Below, in pieces: positions 10,889 to 19,775 of a DNA stretch of 64,000 bases. This DNA comes from Trichomonas vaginalis G3. Its lineage: Eukaryota > Parabasalia > Trichomonadida > Trichomonadidae. The translations under genes and the position numbers were made by a program. Under the pieces are notes generated by a model, which was given only the letters and a program-made list of their open reading frames with translations, was not told the DNA's origin and searched no databases. Positions within the stretch are counted from its first letter, which is position 1; each line of letters begins with the position of its first letter. Where the stretch lies: contig NC_067207.1 in NCBI RefSeq assembly GCF_026262505.1, forward strand, positions 20,614,082 to 20,678,081, read 5' to 3'.

Positions 10889-11578
10889 ATGTCACTTTTT
10901 ATATTCATGATTTCTTTTCTTTTTTTAAATTGTCAATCTTATTCTAGCAAAGATGGGATATTTCAACAAGCATTTCATGATAAAATTATAGTAATAGATG
11001 TAAGTGGATCCTCAAAACAATACATAAATGGTTCATTCCAATATACAAAACCAGAATATTCGGTCTATCCATGGAATAAAGATTACGATTGGTGTTCAAA
11101 TTGTGGAAAATCGAGTAGTGATCATCCATGGATTACATATTCCTTGCAATCAAAGAAAATTAAATTGACAGGTTACTTTGTCAGATGCGGATGCTGCTAC
11201 GCATCTGAGAATTGCTGCTGCGAAGACGAATCTACTACTTGCTTTGACTGTTGTCTGTATTCATGGTCATTACAAGTTTCCGATGACAACAAAACTTGGA
11301 AAGAAGTTCATCGCATTGAAAAAGATGAATCCATGCGGAGATGCAACGAGAATACTTATAAATTAGACCGTGAATATACTACTAAGTATGTTAGACTGAT
11401 CCAGAATGAACCATGCCCTGGAGATCCTCCTTGCATCGCAATAAATAAATTTGATTTGATTGGTGAAGTTGTTAATGACAATTCACGCGAAGAAGACTTC
11501 GTTTCATACCATGATGACGATGATGATGTTAGTATTATTGGTCATATCTCAAAGAATGGAAATGTTAGATTTAATTAA
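10889..11578 (+). CDS. Secreted F5/8 type C (discoidin)-like protein
   Basis: 229 residues with an N-terminal signal peptide (SLFIFMISFLFLNCQSYS). The discoidin-type fold is suggested by an N-terminal VDVSGSSKQYINGS segment, a middle strand ITYSLQSKKIKLTGYFVRCG, then SWSLQVSDDNKTWKEVHRIE and the closing TTKYVRLIQNEP...AINKFDLIGEV. The usual order is 'shape of the body, W-x-L-x-S-x-D-x-x-x-W, then Y-x-R-L'. A cysteine-rich insert (CGCCYASENCCCEDE) lies in the middle and suggests disulphides or metal binding. The C-terminus is acidic (HDDDDDVSIIGH). Its closest partner is the convergent gene at 11965-12609. Confidence 0.75.
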   Translation: MSLFIFMISFLFLNCQSYSSKDGIFQQAFHDKIIVIDVSGSSKQYINGSFQYTKPEYSVYPWNKDYDWCSNCGKSSSDHPWITYSLQSKKIKLTGYFVRCGCCYASENCCCEDESTTCFDCCLYSWSLQVSDDNKTWKEVHRIEKDESMRRCNENTYKLDREYTTKYVRLIQNEPCPGDPPCIAINKFDLIGEVVNDNSREEDFVSYHDDDDDVSIIGHISKNGNVRFN

Positions 11579-11964
11579 ACACTTTATTTTGATTTCTAGA
11601 ACATTTTTCTATATGTTAAGCAATGATGTATAGAAATATCATCAATACAAACAATTTATCTAGTTCATTTTTGTTTTTTTTATTCAATAAAACAAAAGAG
11701 TTCGATTGAATTATACAATTCATTCACACTTGTGTTACTATATAATTATTCTTATTGCAAGTCGTTTCATTCTCAAAATAAATTTTTATAATTTTTATAA
11801 TTTTTCTCTTTCATGGACTAATAGATCAAATTTAATTTGAATTAGTACGTATTTAAATCTTATTTAGGATTTTAAATAAAAATCAAAGAAATAAATTATA
11901 ATTTTGATATTCCGAAAGAAATATGAGGAAATAAAAGAAAAAAAGGTAAATTCTTGAATGTTTT
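11579..11964. other. Intergenic between convergent paralogues
   Basis: 386 bases of AT-rich sequence between the 3' ends of two related genes. A duplicated ATTTTTATAATTTTTATAAT run occurs near 11785-11805. Confidence 0.5.
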
Positions 11965-12609
11965 TTAGCTCTTTGAGAAATGACCTATGATACTTACATC
12001 ATCTTCCTCATTTTGACTGAATACGTCTTCGTTGGTTGAATCTTCACTAACGACTTCGCCATAAAATTCAATTCTATTAATTGAAAGGCAAGAAGGATAT
12101 CCAGGGCATGGCTGAGTTTGTTCAAATCTGATATATTTCGTAATGTATTCCTTGTCGAAGTCATATGATCTATCTTTGCATTTTCTCATGTTTTGCTCCT
12201 TTTCGACGATATGAAGGTTTTGCCATGTTTGATTATCATTAGAAATCTGAAGGGCCCATGAATATAAGCAGCAATCAATGCATGAGTAATAGTTATCTTC
12301 GCAACAGCATCCTTCATTGCAGCAACCGACTCTTATGTAATAACCATGAATCTTAAATTTCTTTTCACGCAAGGAAAATGAAATAAATTGATGGTCGTCA
12401 TATGTCTTTCCACAGCTTGAGCACCAATCGTATGTCTTGTCCCATGGGTATATGGAATATTCTGGTTTTGTCATTTGTTTAGTACCATTTATGTACTGTT
12501 TTGAGTTACCACTGACTTCTATTACAATTATATTATCATTAAAAACATTTTTGAATATTTTCTTTGAGTCTAGTACTGATGTTGTCAGTGCAAATAAAAA
12601 GGAAATCAT
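11965..12609 (-). CDS. Secreted F5/8 type C (discoidin)-like protein, paralogue
   Basis: 214 residues with a signal peptide (MISFLFALTTSVLD). It aligns end to end with the gene at 10889-11578: VSGNSKQYINGT, TKPEYSIYPWDKTYDWCSSCGK, SWALQISNDNQTWQNLHIVEK, TKYIRFEQTQPCPG and DVSIIGHFSK. The cysteine-rich insert is kept (GCCNEGCCCEDN). The two genes face each other, which fits an inverted duplication. An initiator lies 16 bases before the ATG. Confidence 0.75.
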   Translation of the reverse strand: MISFLFALTTSVLDSKKIFKNVFNDNIIVIEVSGNSKQYINGTKQMTKPEYSIYPWDKTYDWCSSCGKTYDDHQFISFSLREKKFKIHGYYIRVGCCNEGCCCEDNYYSCIDCCLYSWALQISNDNQTWQNLHIVEKEQNMRKCKDRSYDFDKEYITKYIRFEQTQPCPGYPSCLSINRIEFYGEVVSEDSTNEDVFSQNEEDDVSIIGHFSKS

Positions 12610-12619
12610 TTGTAATTAG

Positions 12620-12627
12620 AAAAGTGA
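12620..12627 (-). promoter_or_regulatory. Initiator (Inr) TCACTTTT
   Basis: Read on the minus strand as GTCACTTTTC. The +1 adenine is at 12625, about 16 bases before the ATG of the discoidin-like gene at 12609. Confidence 0.6.
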
Positions 12628-12891
12628 CGAAAATGAATAAGACTATTACACCAATCATGCTATCTTACTTCATTTATCTCTTACTAGCGAAATCTCGGAT
12701 TATAATTTTACTTTTCAAAAATTTACACATCATTTGACATGACAAAGTTCAAGTTAAGAATGTAATTACGAAAAGTAACTCATAAGACTGCTTATCAAGC
12801 ATGAAATTAAGGAAACTATTCATTAAATTTAAGATTATTTTGAAACTGAACTAAAAAGATAATTTTCATACAATTACAACGGTTTACCAAT

Positions 12892-13443
12892 CTAATAAAA
12901 AGATAAATCAAATAATTCTTCGGATGAGAGATTAAATGGGCAATCATTTTTGGAATCCAATTTCAATTCTTGAAATTCAGAGATTGATGTATCAAATATT
13001 TCTTCAATAGATACACAAGGTTCACTTTTGAGCACAGTTGTTTCCGCCTTCTTACTTTTGGTCCTGTGGGTTTCCGATTTAAACCTTGGAGCCTTACCTT
13101 TAGAAACAAGAAGGGCGTATCTGTTTTTGATGTTAACATCAGATCTTGTTGGGAAATATTTAACAATTTTCGACCAACTCTGACCAAATTGCTTCACCTT
13201 ATCAATTAAGAATCGATCCTCTTGGGAAGTCCAAGGTCCATTAATAAGGTTTGGTGATAGGTAATTAATATATCTTTCGCGACATTGGCGTGTATTCCTG
13301 CCTTCCATTAATGTCGCAATTTTTTTCCATGAATGATTGCCATAAACACTAACTAGCTCAACTTTGCGTTTATCTTCATCTGCGCTAAATTTCTGTCTCA
13401 AGGATTTCCTGCTCTTTATAGTTTCCTCTTCTATTCCAAGCAT
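12892..13443 (-). CDS. R2R3 Myb-like DNA-binding protein
   Basis: 183 residues. Two Myb repeats are clear: one at about 15-67 with the tryptophan-position pattern FSADEDKRKVELVSVYGNHSWKKIA then GRNTRQCRERYINYL, and one at about 69-115 with GPWTSQEDRFLIDKVKQFGQSWSKI then RSDVNIKNRYALL. The first tryptophan of repeat 1 is replaced by phenylalanine, as is common. The C-terminal third is unlike other proteins and acidic/serine-rich. Trichomonad R2R3 Mybs of this size bind promoters and some control iron-responsive genes; the target here is unknown. Confidence 0.9.
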   Translation of the reverse strand: MLGIEEETIKSRKSLRQKFSADEDKRKVELVSVYGNHSWKKIATLMEGRNTRQCRERYINYLSPNLINGPWTSQEDRFLIDKVKQFGQSWSKIVKYFPTRSDVNIKNRYALLVSKGKAPRFKSETHRTKSKKAETTVLKSEPCVSIEEIFDTSISEFQELKLDSKNDCPFNLSSEELFDLSFY

Positions 13444-13456
13444 TAAAAAATTTGAA

Positions 13457-13463
13457 TTAATGA
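13457..13463 (-). promoter_or_regulatory. Initiator-like TCATTAA
   Basis: On the minus strand TCATTAA fits TCAYTW. The +1 adenine is about 18 bases before the Myb ATG at 13443. Confidence 0.5.
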
Positions 13464-14078
13464 TAATCTAATTGAATTAATGGCTTTTCAAAGAAATTGA
13501 GATGTCAAATATAAATTCAATGCGAAGATTTGAAGGGAGGAATAAAACAATTTCCAAAGAAATTGGATATCAATTTAGTATCAGATAAAGAACATATTAA
13601 TAATTTATAAAATAATTTTAAATGATTTATTGAGTATTCAAAAATATATTGAATTTAGATCTGAGGAAATAATAATATACAAAATTCTAAATCAAATAAT
13701 ATCAATTTCTCAAGAATATATATTTTTATTAATCATTCCGTTTTAATTCGCAAACTCTCTCAAAAATTGAATAGTTGCGTCTTGATTTATATTACTCACC
13801 GGCGTAATTTTTATTGGTATTTCATGAAAAGAAACCGAATTAGAGGATAACACAGCTAGAAATATAAGATAATTCACTAATAAATCTCTATAAATTTAAG
13901 GTCATTAATTATGAAGGGCTTGATATGCATTCATATGGACACAAAAGACACAAGGTTAAAATATGTTTTCAAATCATTTCTATTGAAAGTATTCAATTGA
14001 AGAAACTTTTGGAAAATAATTATAAATAATTGTTTTTCTGGTTAAATAATGAAATATGAGATGAATAAAATGAACACA
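13464..14078. other. Intergenic, nothing recognised
   Basis: AT-rich spacer upstream of the Myb gene. Confidence 0.5.
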
Positions 14079-14197
14079 TTTGCACACATTTTGACACTTT
14101 TCTGACAAGCATCATTCAAATTTGAAGAAAAACCTCTAAATTTCATTCAAATTTCTGTCAAAATGTGTGCAAAATTGAAATAGGCACACATTTTGAC
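14079..14197. repeat. Small inverted repeat with an extra direct copy
   Basis: TTTGCACACATTTTGACA at 14079-14096 is matched in reverse complement at 14157-14174 (18 of 18 bases). A third, direct partial copy GCACACATTTTGACA follows at 14183-14197. The 60-base loop holds its own inverted CATTCAAATTT/AAATTTGAA pieces. It could be a miniature hairpin element or a protein binding cluster. Confidence 0.7.
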
Positions 14198-14715
14198 ATA
14201 CGATTATTTATATACGTTATTTTAATGGTTTCAGAGAAATCTTCGTTACACATTATTGAAGATTACTCAATATTTAAGTGAATGACTCACTACCACCTGT
14301 TTAGAAAAATGGTAGCATAAAATCCAAATGTCACATATATTATTTCTTATTTCATACAAATAAACTTACAATTATAACCTCAACTTGTTTGCAAAGCAGA
14401 AACTCAATATAAGCAATCGATCAGTAGTGTATTTAAAAGTCGAATTTAAATTTAAAAATTTATAATCTTATTTCGGAACCAAATAGTATAAATTTAGGAC
14501 AAAAAGCTACGTGGTGTTGATAACAACTATTAAAATTCAAATATTACTACCATGAACAATACAATGGCTCATATTGATAATTGATAAACGTGCATATAAA
14601 TTGCATATATCATCAATGTCATTAAGTAAAATACATGTATATAAATAGATTAGAAATATTTTTCGGTTAGAATTAAAATCTATGTAATAAAAAATAAGTT
14701 ATAAAAATAAATACC
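14198..14715. other. Intergenic, nothing recognised
   Basis: AT-rich spacer leading to the tandem duplication that borders Polinton 1. Confidence 0.5.
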
Positions 14716-14957
14716 GAATTTTTATTTGTAATATAAACTGCTACAATATACTAGTGTATACAAATGTATTTGTCGTATTGATTTGAAAGATCTTCAACAT
14801 GGTTCAGATCTAAATTTGAAACTCGTAAAATAAAGCGAATCTTTATTTATAATATAAACTGCTACAATATGCTAGTGTGTACAAATGTATTTGTCGTATT
14901 GATTTGAAAGATCTTCAACATGGTTCAGATCTAAATTTGAAACTCGTAAAATAAAGC
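14716..14957. repeat. Two-copy 121-bp tandem duplication at the Polinton border
   Basis: GAAT(T/C)TTTATTT at 14716 and 14837 starts two nearly identical 121-base copies that share AAACTGCTACAATAT, ACAAATGTATTTGTCGTATT, CATGGTTCAGATCTAA and ACTCGTAAAATAAAGC. The second copy ends exactly where the Polinton 1 terminal repeat starts (14958). Confidence 0.9.
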
Positions 14958-15150
14958 AGTTAGTATACAAGTCTTGGGTATGGTGGCACTGCGTTCCACC
15001 TTACCCAATACTTGTGAATTTGACACTTTACAAAACCGTTAACGTATATTTTACAACATGAACGCAAAAACTAACTTAACCTTAAATATTTACAAAGCCG
15101 CCAACAATTTCACCTCACTATCGTTCTCACTAACAACTTCACTAATGTTC

Positions 15151-15435
15151 TCATAAATTTTCCTCAATATCTTCATCATCAGTGTTAACCCTATTGTAGT
15201 CATACTTGAAGCCATAAACTTTCTCTAACTTCTTAACGTACAATTTACATAACTTACCTTCGTCATCGTATGGTTTAATGATATAACTATTTCTATCTTT
15301 ATAAACAGTCAATGAAAAGTCAACTGGTCTCGGATGTATTTGAAAGAACATGTTATGCTCAGGAAGGAAGAATAAATGTTTAAATGTATGTTTGTTATAT
15401 GTTTTGATTTGTATGAGTTGCTTTTGTTCTGTCAT
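15151..15435 (-). CDS. Polinton TIR-borne small protein (left copy)
   Basis: 94 residues from the ATG at 15435. The frame is open further upstream but that part is repeat sequence. The right terminal repeat has the same gene at 30337-30621. Both begin MTEQKQ and end DDEDIEENL, share HTFKHLFFLPE and HPRPVD, and differ at roughly a quarter of residues while both stay open. Basic N-terminal half, acidic tail. I know no function; a gene kept in both ends may be expressed early or act on the ends. Confidence 0.75.
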   Translation of the reverse strand: MTEQKQLIQIKTYNKHTFKHLFFLPEHNMFFQIHPRPVDFSLTVYKDRNSYIIKPYDDEGKLCKLYVKKLEKVYGFKYDYNRVNTDDEDIEENL

Positions 15436-15546
15436 TACATCCAAATAAAATAAAAATAATTTTAAAAAATAAAATAAAAAATAAATGATATCACCACCCT
15501 CACACGTATGAAAACATAGCACAAAAATAAATTTAGGTGAAGTGGT

Positions 15547-15602
15547 GAGATCTAACCCGATTTCTAACCCGATTTCTAACCTCATTTCTACCCTGTTGAA
15601 TT
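15547..15602. repeat. GGGTAG/CTACCC palindromic motif, copy in left TIR
   Basis: AGATCTAACCC, then repeated GATTTCTAACC, then CTACCCTGTTGAATTC. It is a variant of the 48-bp motif seen at 25348, 30153 and 54208. It lies between two minus-strand genes. Confidence 0.7.
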
Positions 15603-15830
15603 CATTGCTTTCTCCAACTCTTCTAACTTCTTCTTAAGTTCAGCAATGTTGTCCTCATGAAGTTTAATCTTTCTCAAAATTCCTTCTTTATCTAATGGTT
15701 GCTTTATCTTTCTAAACTGAACTCTACCATCCTTCATAGTATGAATGCAAAAACCTTCTGGAATAGTTCCTGATTTAATGTATTCTACCAAAAACTTTTG
15801 TTTCATTGCTTCAGTGACTTTATTTGTCAT
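15588..15830 (-). CDS. Small coiled-coil protein of Polinton 1
   Basis: 80 residues from the ATG at 15830; the frame opens three codons earlier from a TTG. The C-terminal half is a strong heptad helix (ILRKIKLHEDNIAELKKKLE). Its stop lies inside the left terminal repeat. Function unknown; a small structural or DNA-binding role is possible. Confidence 0.6.
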   Translation of the reverse strand: MTNKVTEAMKQKFLVEYIKSGTIPEGFCIHTMKDGRVQFRKIKQPLDKEGILRKIKLHEDNIAELKKKLEELEKAMNSTG

Positions 15831-15878
15831 TTCAATCAAATAAAAATTTTAATATTAAATAAAAATAACGTTATTTTT

Positions 15879-16337
15879 TCAGTAAGGAAACGCAGGAGTT
15901 TTACGATTTATTTGTGGTGTAGGTTCTGGTTTAAATGTTGGAGTCGGTTTTGGAGTTGACTTTTGAACAGGAGTTTGTAATTCCATAGGTTCAGGAGTCA
16001 TTGAAGGTGTTGTTTGTGAAGGCGTTGGTTTTGGCGATGGTGTCGGAGTTTGTTTAACTTCAGCTACTTCAGTATTATTTACAACATTTGCTTTATTTCT
16101 TTTCAACATCATTACTGCTCCTGCTGTAGCTAGCAAACCTAGTGGGAGACCATAGTTTATATAAGGACTTGACCAAATGCTATTTTCGACAGGAGCTGGT
16201 GGAACACCTAACCTTGGTGAGACTGCTCTTTGCCATTGTGCAGCTCGTAAGAAATATTCAATAGGTGCTCCATAATCGTTTGGTAAAGTTTGTTTCATAG
16301 ATGGTGAAGGTTCACGAGAGCTTGATGAAGAACTCAT
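15879..16337 (-). CDS. Pro/Thr-rich single-pass membrane protein of Polinton 1
   Basis: 152 residues. A serine-rich start is followed by a membrane helix at about 60-78 (YGLPLGLLATAGAVMML), then a basic stop-transfer (KRNK). A long TP/KP-rich tail follows with repeated PTP, TPS and KPTP. It sits just after the capsid gene, so a virion membrane or vertex protein is conceivable, but this is inference. TTTTTATT-type sequence lies 12-20 bases before the ATG. Confidence 0.65.
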   Translation of the reverse strand: MSSSSSSREPSPSMKQTLPNDYGAPIEYFLRAAQWQRAVSPRLGVPPAPVENSIWSSPYINYGLPLGLLATAGAVMMLKRNKANVVNNTEVAEVKQTPTPSPKPTPSQTTPSMTPEPMELQTPVQKSTPKPTPTFKPEPTPQINRKTPAFPY

Positions 16338-16367
16338 TTATAAGCTTTAAAAATAAACGTTCATCCT

Positions 16368-17942
16368 TTATTCCTCACTGTCGTCAGTTGCTAAGTTATA
16401 GTCGTCAAGTCTTATTATTGGTATGCCTGACTGTCTTACTTGTATTGCAAAGCAACAATCCCTCATAAATCCAATAAGTGGCTTTGGTACGTTTTCAGTT
16501 GCTAGTTCAATAGGTCCTTTAACAGACAATTTGTATGTTATTGGAGCAGTAGATGTTTGACCTTGCTGGAAGCAAAAGTCCACTTCAGTTGGAAAACCAC
16601 ATAAGAAATGTGTGTTGTCATAGCTATCCCATTTATGTTCCACACTACCATCATCCACCAATGACCTCATAACATCTTCATTAAATCCAATCATATCATT
16701 GTTTGTATTGCAAGCGTTCGCAACCATTTCATAAAATACAGGTCCATATGATTTTTCAGGTTCTGCAGGTATATTTCCATAAGCTCCCATGGAAAGCTGA
16801 AGATATTTAAACTTAGGGTTCTCAAAATTAACATAATAGTTGTCTTTCTTTCTAAATAGTGCCCAAATACTTTTAACCTTAATAGGCGTATAAGCTGCTG
16901 TAAATGTTGCACTTGAACTATCTGTATTCTTTGAGAATGAACCGTCCATAGGAATCCAATCCATAACTTTAACAGGAAAACATAAAGCCTCGTTTGTATA
17001 ATGTTCTACAAGTTCTGTATAAATGTTAGGGTCTAAAGAGAATGACTTTGGATGAATGAAACATTCATTAAAATCCATCTTTGTTCGAAATAGTTGCTGG
17101 GTTACAGTTGTAATAGTAACTGTTCCACTAGCTTCTATTGCCTTCGTTATCATAGTGAATGGTTCATTCCATGGAACAAATTTATTTGTCGGTGGATTTG
17201 AATCTGAAGCAAATGCAACTTTAAGAGTTGGATTGAAAGCAATGATATCATTTACAGATATAGATGTGCATTGTAAGGCGTCGCTACTGAACTTTACTTT
17301 AAGCTGAATGTTACCAGCAAATGCAGGAATAAATCTTATAGCTTCTAATGGTAAAAACTTTCTAACAGGAATTCTTAAACGAAGCTTAAAATCAAATGAT
17401 TTTCCTGCTGTAATTGGACCACTAACAATTTGTCCTGTTCTGCATGTTCCCGAATGACTCCATACATCTTCATGTCGAGTCTTTGAGAAAACATCTACTT
17501 TCTTTATTTGTTCGGTAGTTTGTGAGTTTGAAGTTATATATGCTTCTTCTCTTGCGTTGTCTTGAGAATATACAATACGACCATTTGCAAGGATTTGATA
17601 TCCAGCAACTGCATAGAAAGCGTCATCGAAACCAATCCAAAATCCTGGTGGGTTTGTTTTATTGGAACCTGAACCAATTTCTTTATCTGCAATAAATTGA
17701 CCTTCCATTTTATACGTAATGAATGTATTGTAAAGGTCCAACATATTTTCACCAGGAGGTGAGAGATTGAATGTTACCCATGTGTTATCTTTAGCAGTTC
17801 CAGGTTGTGATGGAATCTTTGCGTCAGAATATTTTCTATTAGTGTCACCAATTTGAACTGCATTGTCTATGATATCGAAATATGAGCGAATCTGATGAAT
17901 ATGCTCTGCTGGAGTAAATTCGTTTAACTGTTCGTTCTGCAT
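16368..17942 (-). CDS. Major capsid protein (Polinton 1)
   Basis: 524 residues in an open frame. It is related to the capsid region of Polinton 2 (57656-59262): both have an early ordered segment and the stretch FDFKLRLRIPVRKFLPLEA with FIPAFAGNIQLKVKF here, against KLKLRVPLSSFL with YLPNWAGKISIEL there. Length and position (next to small structural genes) fit the double-jelly-roll hexon-like capsid protein of Polintons. TTTTTATCC lies at 17954-17962 upstream of its ATG. Fold assignment is inferred from family context. Confidence 0.75.
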   Translation of the reverse strand: MQNEQLNEFTPAEHIHQIRSYFDIIDNAVQIGDTNRKYSDAKIPSQPGTAKDNTWVTFNLSPPGENMLDLYNTFITYKMEGQFIADKEIGSGSNKTNPPGFWIGFDDAFYAVAGYQILANGRIVYSQDNAREEAYITSNSQTTEQIKKVDVFSKTRHEDVWSHSGTCRTGQIVSGPITAGKSFDFKLRLRIPVRKFLPLEAIRFIPAFAGNIQLKVKFSSDALQCTSISVNDIIAFNPTLKVAFASDSNPPTNKFVPWNEPFTMITKAIEASGTVTITTVTQQLFRTKMDFNECFIHPKSFSLDPNIYTELVEHYTNEALCFPVKVMDWIPMDGSFSKNTDSSSATFTAAYTPIKVKSIWALFRKKDNYYVNFENPKFKYLQLSMGAYGNIPAEPEKSYGPVFYEMVANACNTNNDMIGFNEDVMRSLVDDGSVEHKWDSYDNTHFLCGFPTEVDFCFQQGQTSTAPITYKLSVKGPIELATENVPKPLIGFMRDCCFAIQVRQSGIPIIRLDDYNLATDDSEE

Positions 17943-17953
17943 GTATTTACTTC

Positions 17954-17962
17954 GGATAAAAA
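17954..17962 (-). promoter_or_regulatory. TTTTTATCC promoter-like motif
   Basis: Minus-strand TTTTTATCC about 12-20 bases before the capsid ATG. The same nine bases precede the plus-strand gene at 18725, and TTTTTATT-like versions precede most other genes of the element. Confidence 0.55.
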
Positions 17963-17969
17963 TATCTAT

Positions 17970-18395
17970 TTACTTCATTATTCTCACTCTTCTTCTTGGC
18001 ATTCGTGGTGGAAGTTGTTTCTTGACATTTTCAATGAACTGTACATTCTCTTTTGTCTCAACTTCTTTCACTGGTGGGTCAGGGTTCTTTGACTCGGTTT
18101 GCTTCTCAATGAAATTCACGAACTTTGCAATAAGCTCTTGGTTCGTTATTGAAAGAACATCTGGCTTCTTTTCTTCTTGTTCTATTGACTTTTCAGTTTG
18201 AATAGAAGGTTTTATATGGACTTCACCCTTACCATACACCTTAATGTTGTCGCTCTCTGTATTCGCTAATGGAACCTTTCTTTTTCTTACATATATTTTA
18301 CCATCTTTACTCTGACTTACATAATAGAAAGGATGTTGTATTCCTCTGGCGTCATTTAATATAATAGACTCTCGCTCTGATTTTGACAAGCTCAT
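17970..18395 (-). CDS. Unknown basic protein of Polinton 1
   Basis: 141 residues, lysine/arginine-rich at both ends (KIYVRKRKVPL; PPRMPRRRVRIMK). The middle contains VYGKGEVHIKPS and a charged helix. It lies directly upstream of the capsid gene on the same strand. A DNA-condensing or minor virion protein is possible; I do not recognise it. Confidence 0.6.
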   Translation of the reverse strand: MSLSKSERESIILNDARGIQHPFYYVSQSKDGKIYVRKRKVPLANTESDNIKVYGKGEVHIKPSIQTEKSIEQEEKKPDVLSITNQELIAKFVNFIEKQTESKNPDPPVKEVETKENVQFIENVKKQLPPRMPRRRVRIMK

Positions 18396-18493
18396 TTTAC
18401 ATCGGTTAAAGTTTTAATTTTATTTTTTATCTGCAGTCAAATGACTCAGACAAGTCATATGGACAAGACCCAAGGGTCATAGATGTTGAAGCA

Positions 18494-18700
18494 TTGAAGA
18501 AAGAAATTCGCGAGCAAATTTTATCCGAACTGAAGGAACAAAAACAAGAACAAAAGCCAGAGAGACCAAAGAGAAAACTTAGTGAAAAACAACTTGCTGC
18601 ATTAGCTGCTGGAAGACAAAAGAACCCACGTTTGCTGGCGAAGAAAGCTAGAGAAGAAGCTGAAGCAAAAGCTAAAGAAGCTGAAGCAAAGAAAGAGTAA
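18494..18700 (+). CDS. Small Lys/Ala/Glu-rich helical protein of Polinton 1
   Basis: About 68 residues. The open frame has no ATG, so the start is uncertain. Highly charged helix with KRKLSEKQLAALAAG and a C-terminal KAREEAEAKAKEAEAKKE run. Divergent from the unknown gene at 17970-18395 and 24 bases before the next gene. Confidence 0.45.
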   Translation: MKKEIREQILSELKEQKQEQKPERPKRKLSEKQLAALAAGRQKNPRLLAKKAREEAEAKAKEAEAKKE

Positions 18701-18708
18701 ATGGTTTA

Positions 18709-18717
18709 TTTTTATCC
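18709..18717 (+). promoter_or_regulatory. TTTTTATCC promoter-like motif
   Basis: Eight bases before the ATG at 18725. Identical nine bases are found, on the other strand, before the capsid gene. Confidence 0.55.
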
Positions 18718-18724
18718 GAATTAA

Positions 18725-19582
18725 ATGTATAGACAAATACCTTTATCTGTTGCGTTCAGTAGTGAAAACCCTGACGTCAAAATAAAGGGGAACAGAGTAA
18801 CGTTTAAGTTTCCAACAGACTGGATTGTGAACATAAATGAAGAGAAGTACATTGGCATAACATCTATGTATATAACACGTGCTTTCAGAAAGGTTGACTT
18901 TATACTTCAAGTCGAGATAGAAAATGACGAACAGTCTTTAAGCGCCCAAAACATTCACATATACAAATACTTTAAAGACGATACAACATTGCAACAATGT
19001 ATGATTTCATTTAATGAGATGTTCGAGAAAAAGTTCAACATTGAAGTACAAACTTTACAGCCTTTACGTGTGTTTTTTGCACAACTGAAAGAAGAAGGTA
19101 GTCGGCCACAACTTATAGACTTTCATTATGAATTTAATGAAAATGAAGATGGAACACATGACTGTCAGTTTGTTGTATTCTCACCATTCAATGAAGTCGC
19201 TAAAGAGAAAGAAAATCCATTACGTATAAGATTTCAAATCTCTGAACCAAGTGATGATTTCAAGAATGTTTTCAATTATGATGCAATGCTTCCGAGGAAA
19301 AATGAATTTTCAAAGATTGTAACACCTGGCATTTGGGATAGAAAGCAAGCTATATTATATTCAAACTTAAGTAAGGGAGTTGAAAATGAGTTCATTGGTC
19401 ATACAAGAACTTCACCATTACCAAATCCTAAATACTATAAATTAACTGGCTTCAATCGTGAGTTTTGGATAGACATGTTCTCCACTCATGACCATAACTG
19501 CCCAGTGTTCTTACCTCCAGACCATAAGGACTGTCTCTACATTGAAGCTCAACTCTTAAACTCTACAATTGCTGTATTGTAA
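18725..19582 (+). CDS. Minor-capsid/penton-like protein of Polinton 1
   Basis: 285 residues, open. An early segment FKFPTDWIVNINEEKYIGI resembles YPRHWVEYVGGEKAIEI of the region at 28512-29391. The C-terminal segment with PVFLPPDHKDCLYIEAQLL resembles the 'PVxL...' endings of the genes at 25968 and 60181. This suggests a family of related, jelly-roll-like minor structural proteins. Penton-like function is inference from position and repetition of the family within the element. Confidence 0.5.
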   Translation: MYRQIPLSVAFSSENPDVKIKGNRVTFKFPTDWIVNINEEKYIGITSMYITRAFRKVDFILQVEIENDEQSLSAQNIHIYKYFKDDTTLQQCMISFNEMFEKKFNIEVQTLQPLRVFFAQLKEEGSRPQLIDFHYEFNENEDGTHDCQFVVFSPFNEVAKEKENPLRIRFQISEPSDDFKNVFNYDAMLPRKNEFSKIVTPGIWDRKQAILYSNLSKGVENEFIGHTRTSPLPNPKYYKLTGFNREFWIDMFSTHDHNCPVFLPPDHKDCLYIEAQLLNSTIAVL

Positions 19583-19592
19583 ATGACCACAT

Positions 19593-19616
19593 GGGCTTCG
19601 CCCTCACCGCTAGCGG
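19593..19616 (-). repeat. GC-rich double hairpin, copy 1
   Basis: On the minus strand: CCGCTAGCGG, three bases, then GGGCGAAGCCC. It lies 10 bases after the stop of the minor-capsid-like gene. It is GC-rich in an AT-rich background. See also 23359, 26535 and 29502. Confidence 0.8.
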
Positions 19617-19652
19617 CTTATTTTTATCATGAATGGTCTCACTTCTGACAAA

Positions 19653-19775
19653 AATAAATGACCTCATTCATGACCTCATTGCTGACCTCATTCATGACCT
19701 CATTTCTGACAAAAATAAATGACCTCATTCATGACCTCATTCATGACCTCATTGCTGACAAAAATAAATGACCTC
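19653..19775. repeat. 12-bp tandem repeat (ATGACCTCATTN)
   Basis: About eight units of ATGACCTCATT(C/G/T), with CTGACCTCATT variants, interrupted twice by CTGACAAAAATAA. It fills the gap between convergent genes and runs into the last codons of the polymerase gene. Confidence 0.85.

Larger units (their letters stand above)
14958..15610 (+). repeat. Polinton 1 left terminal inverted repeat
   Basis: About 650 bases that match, in reverse complement, 30131-30814. Shared marks are GGGTATGGTGGCACTGCG, TGAATTTGACACTTTACAAA, ACCGTTAACGTATATTTTAC, the 94-codon gene, and the block ending CCCTGTTGAATTCATTGCTT. Confidence 0.9.
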
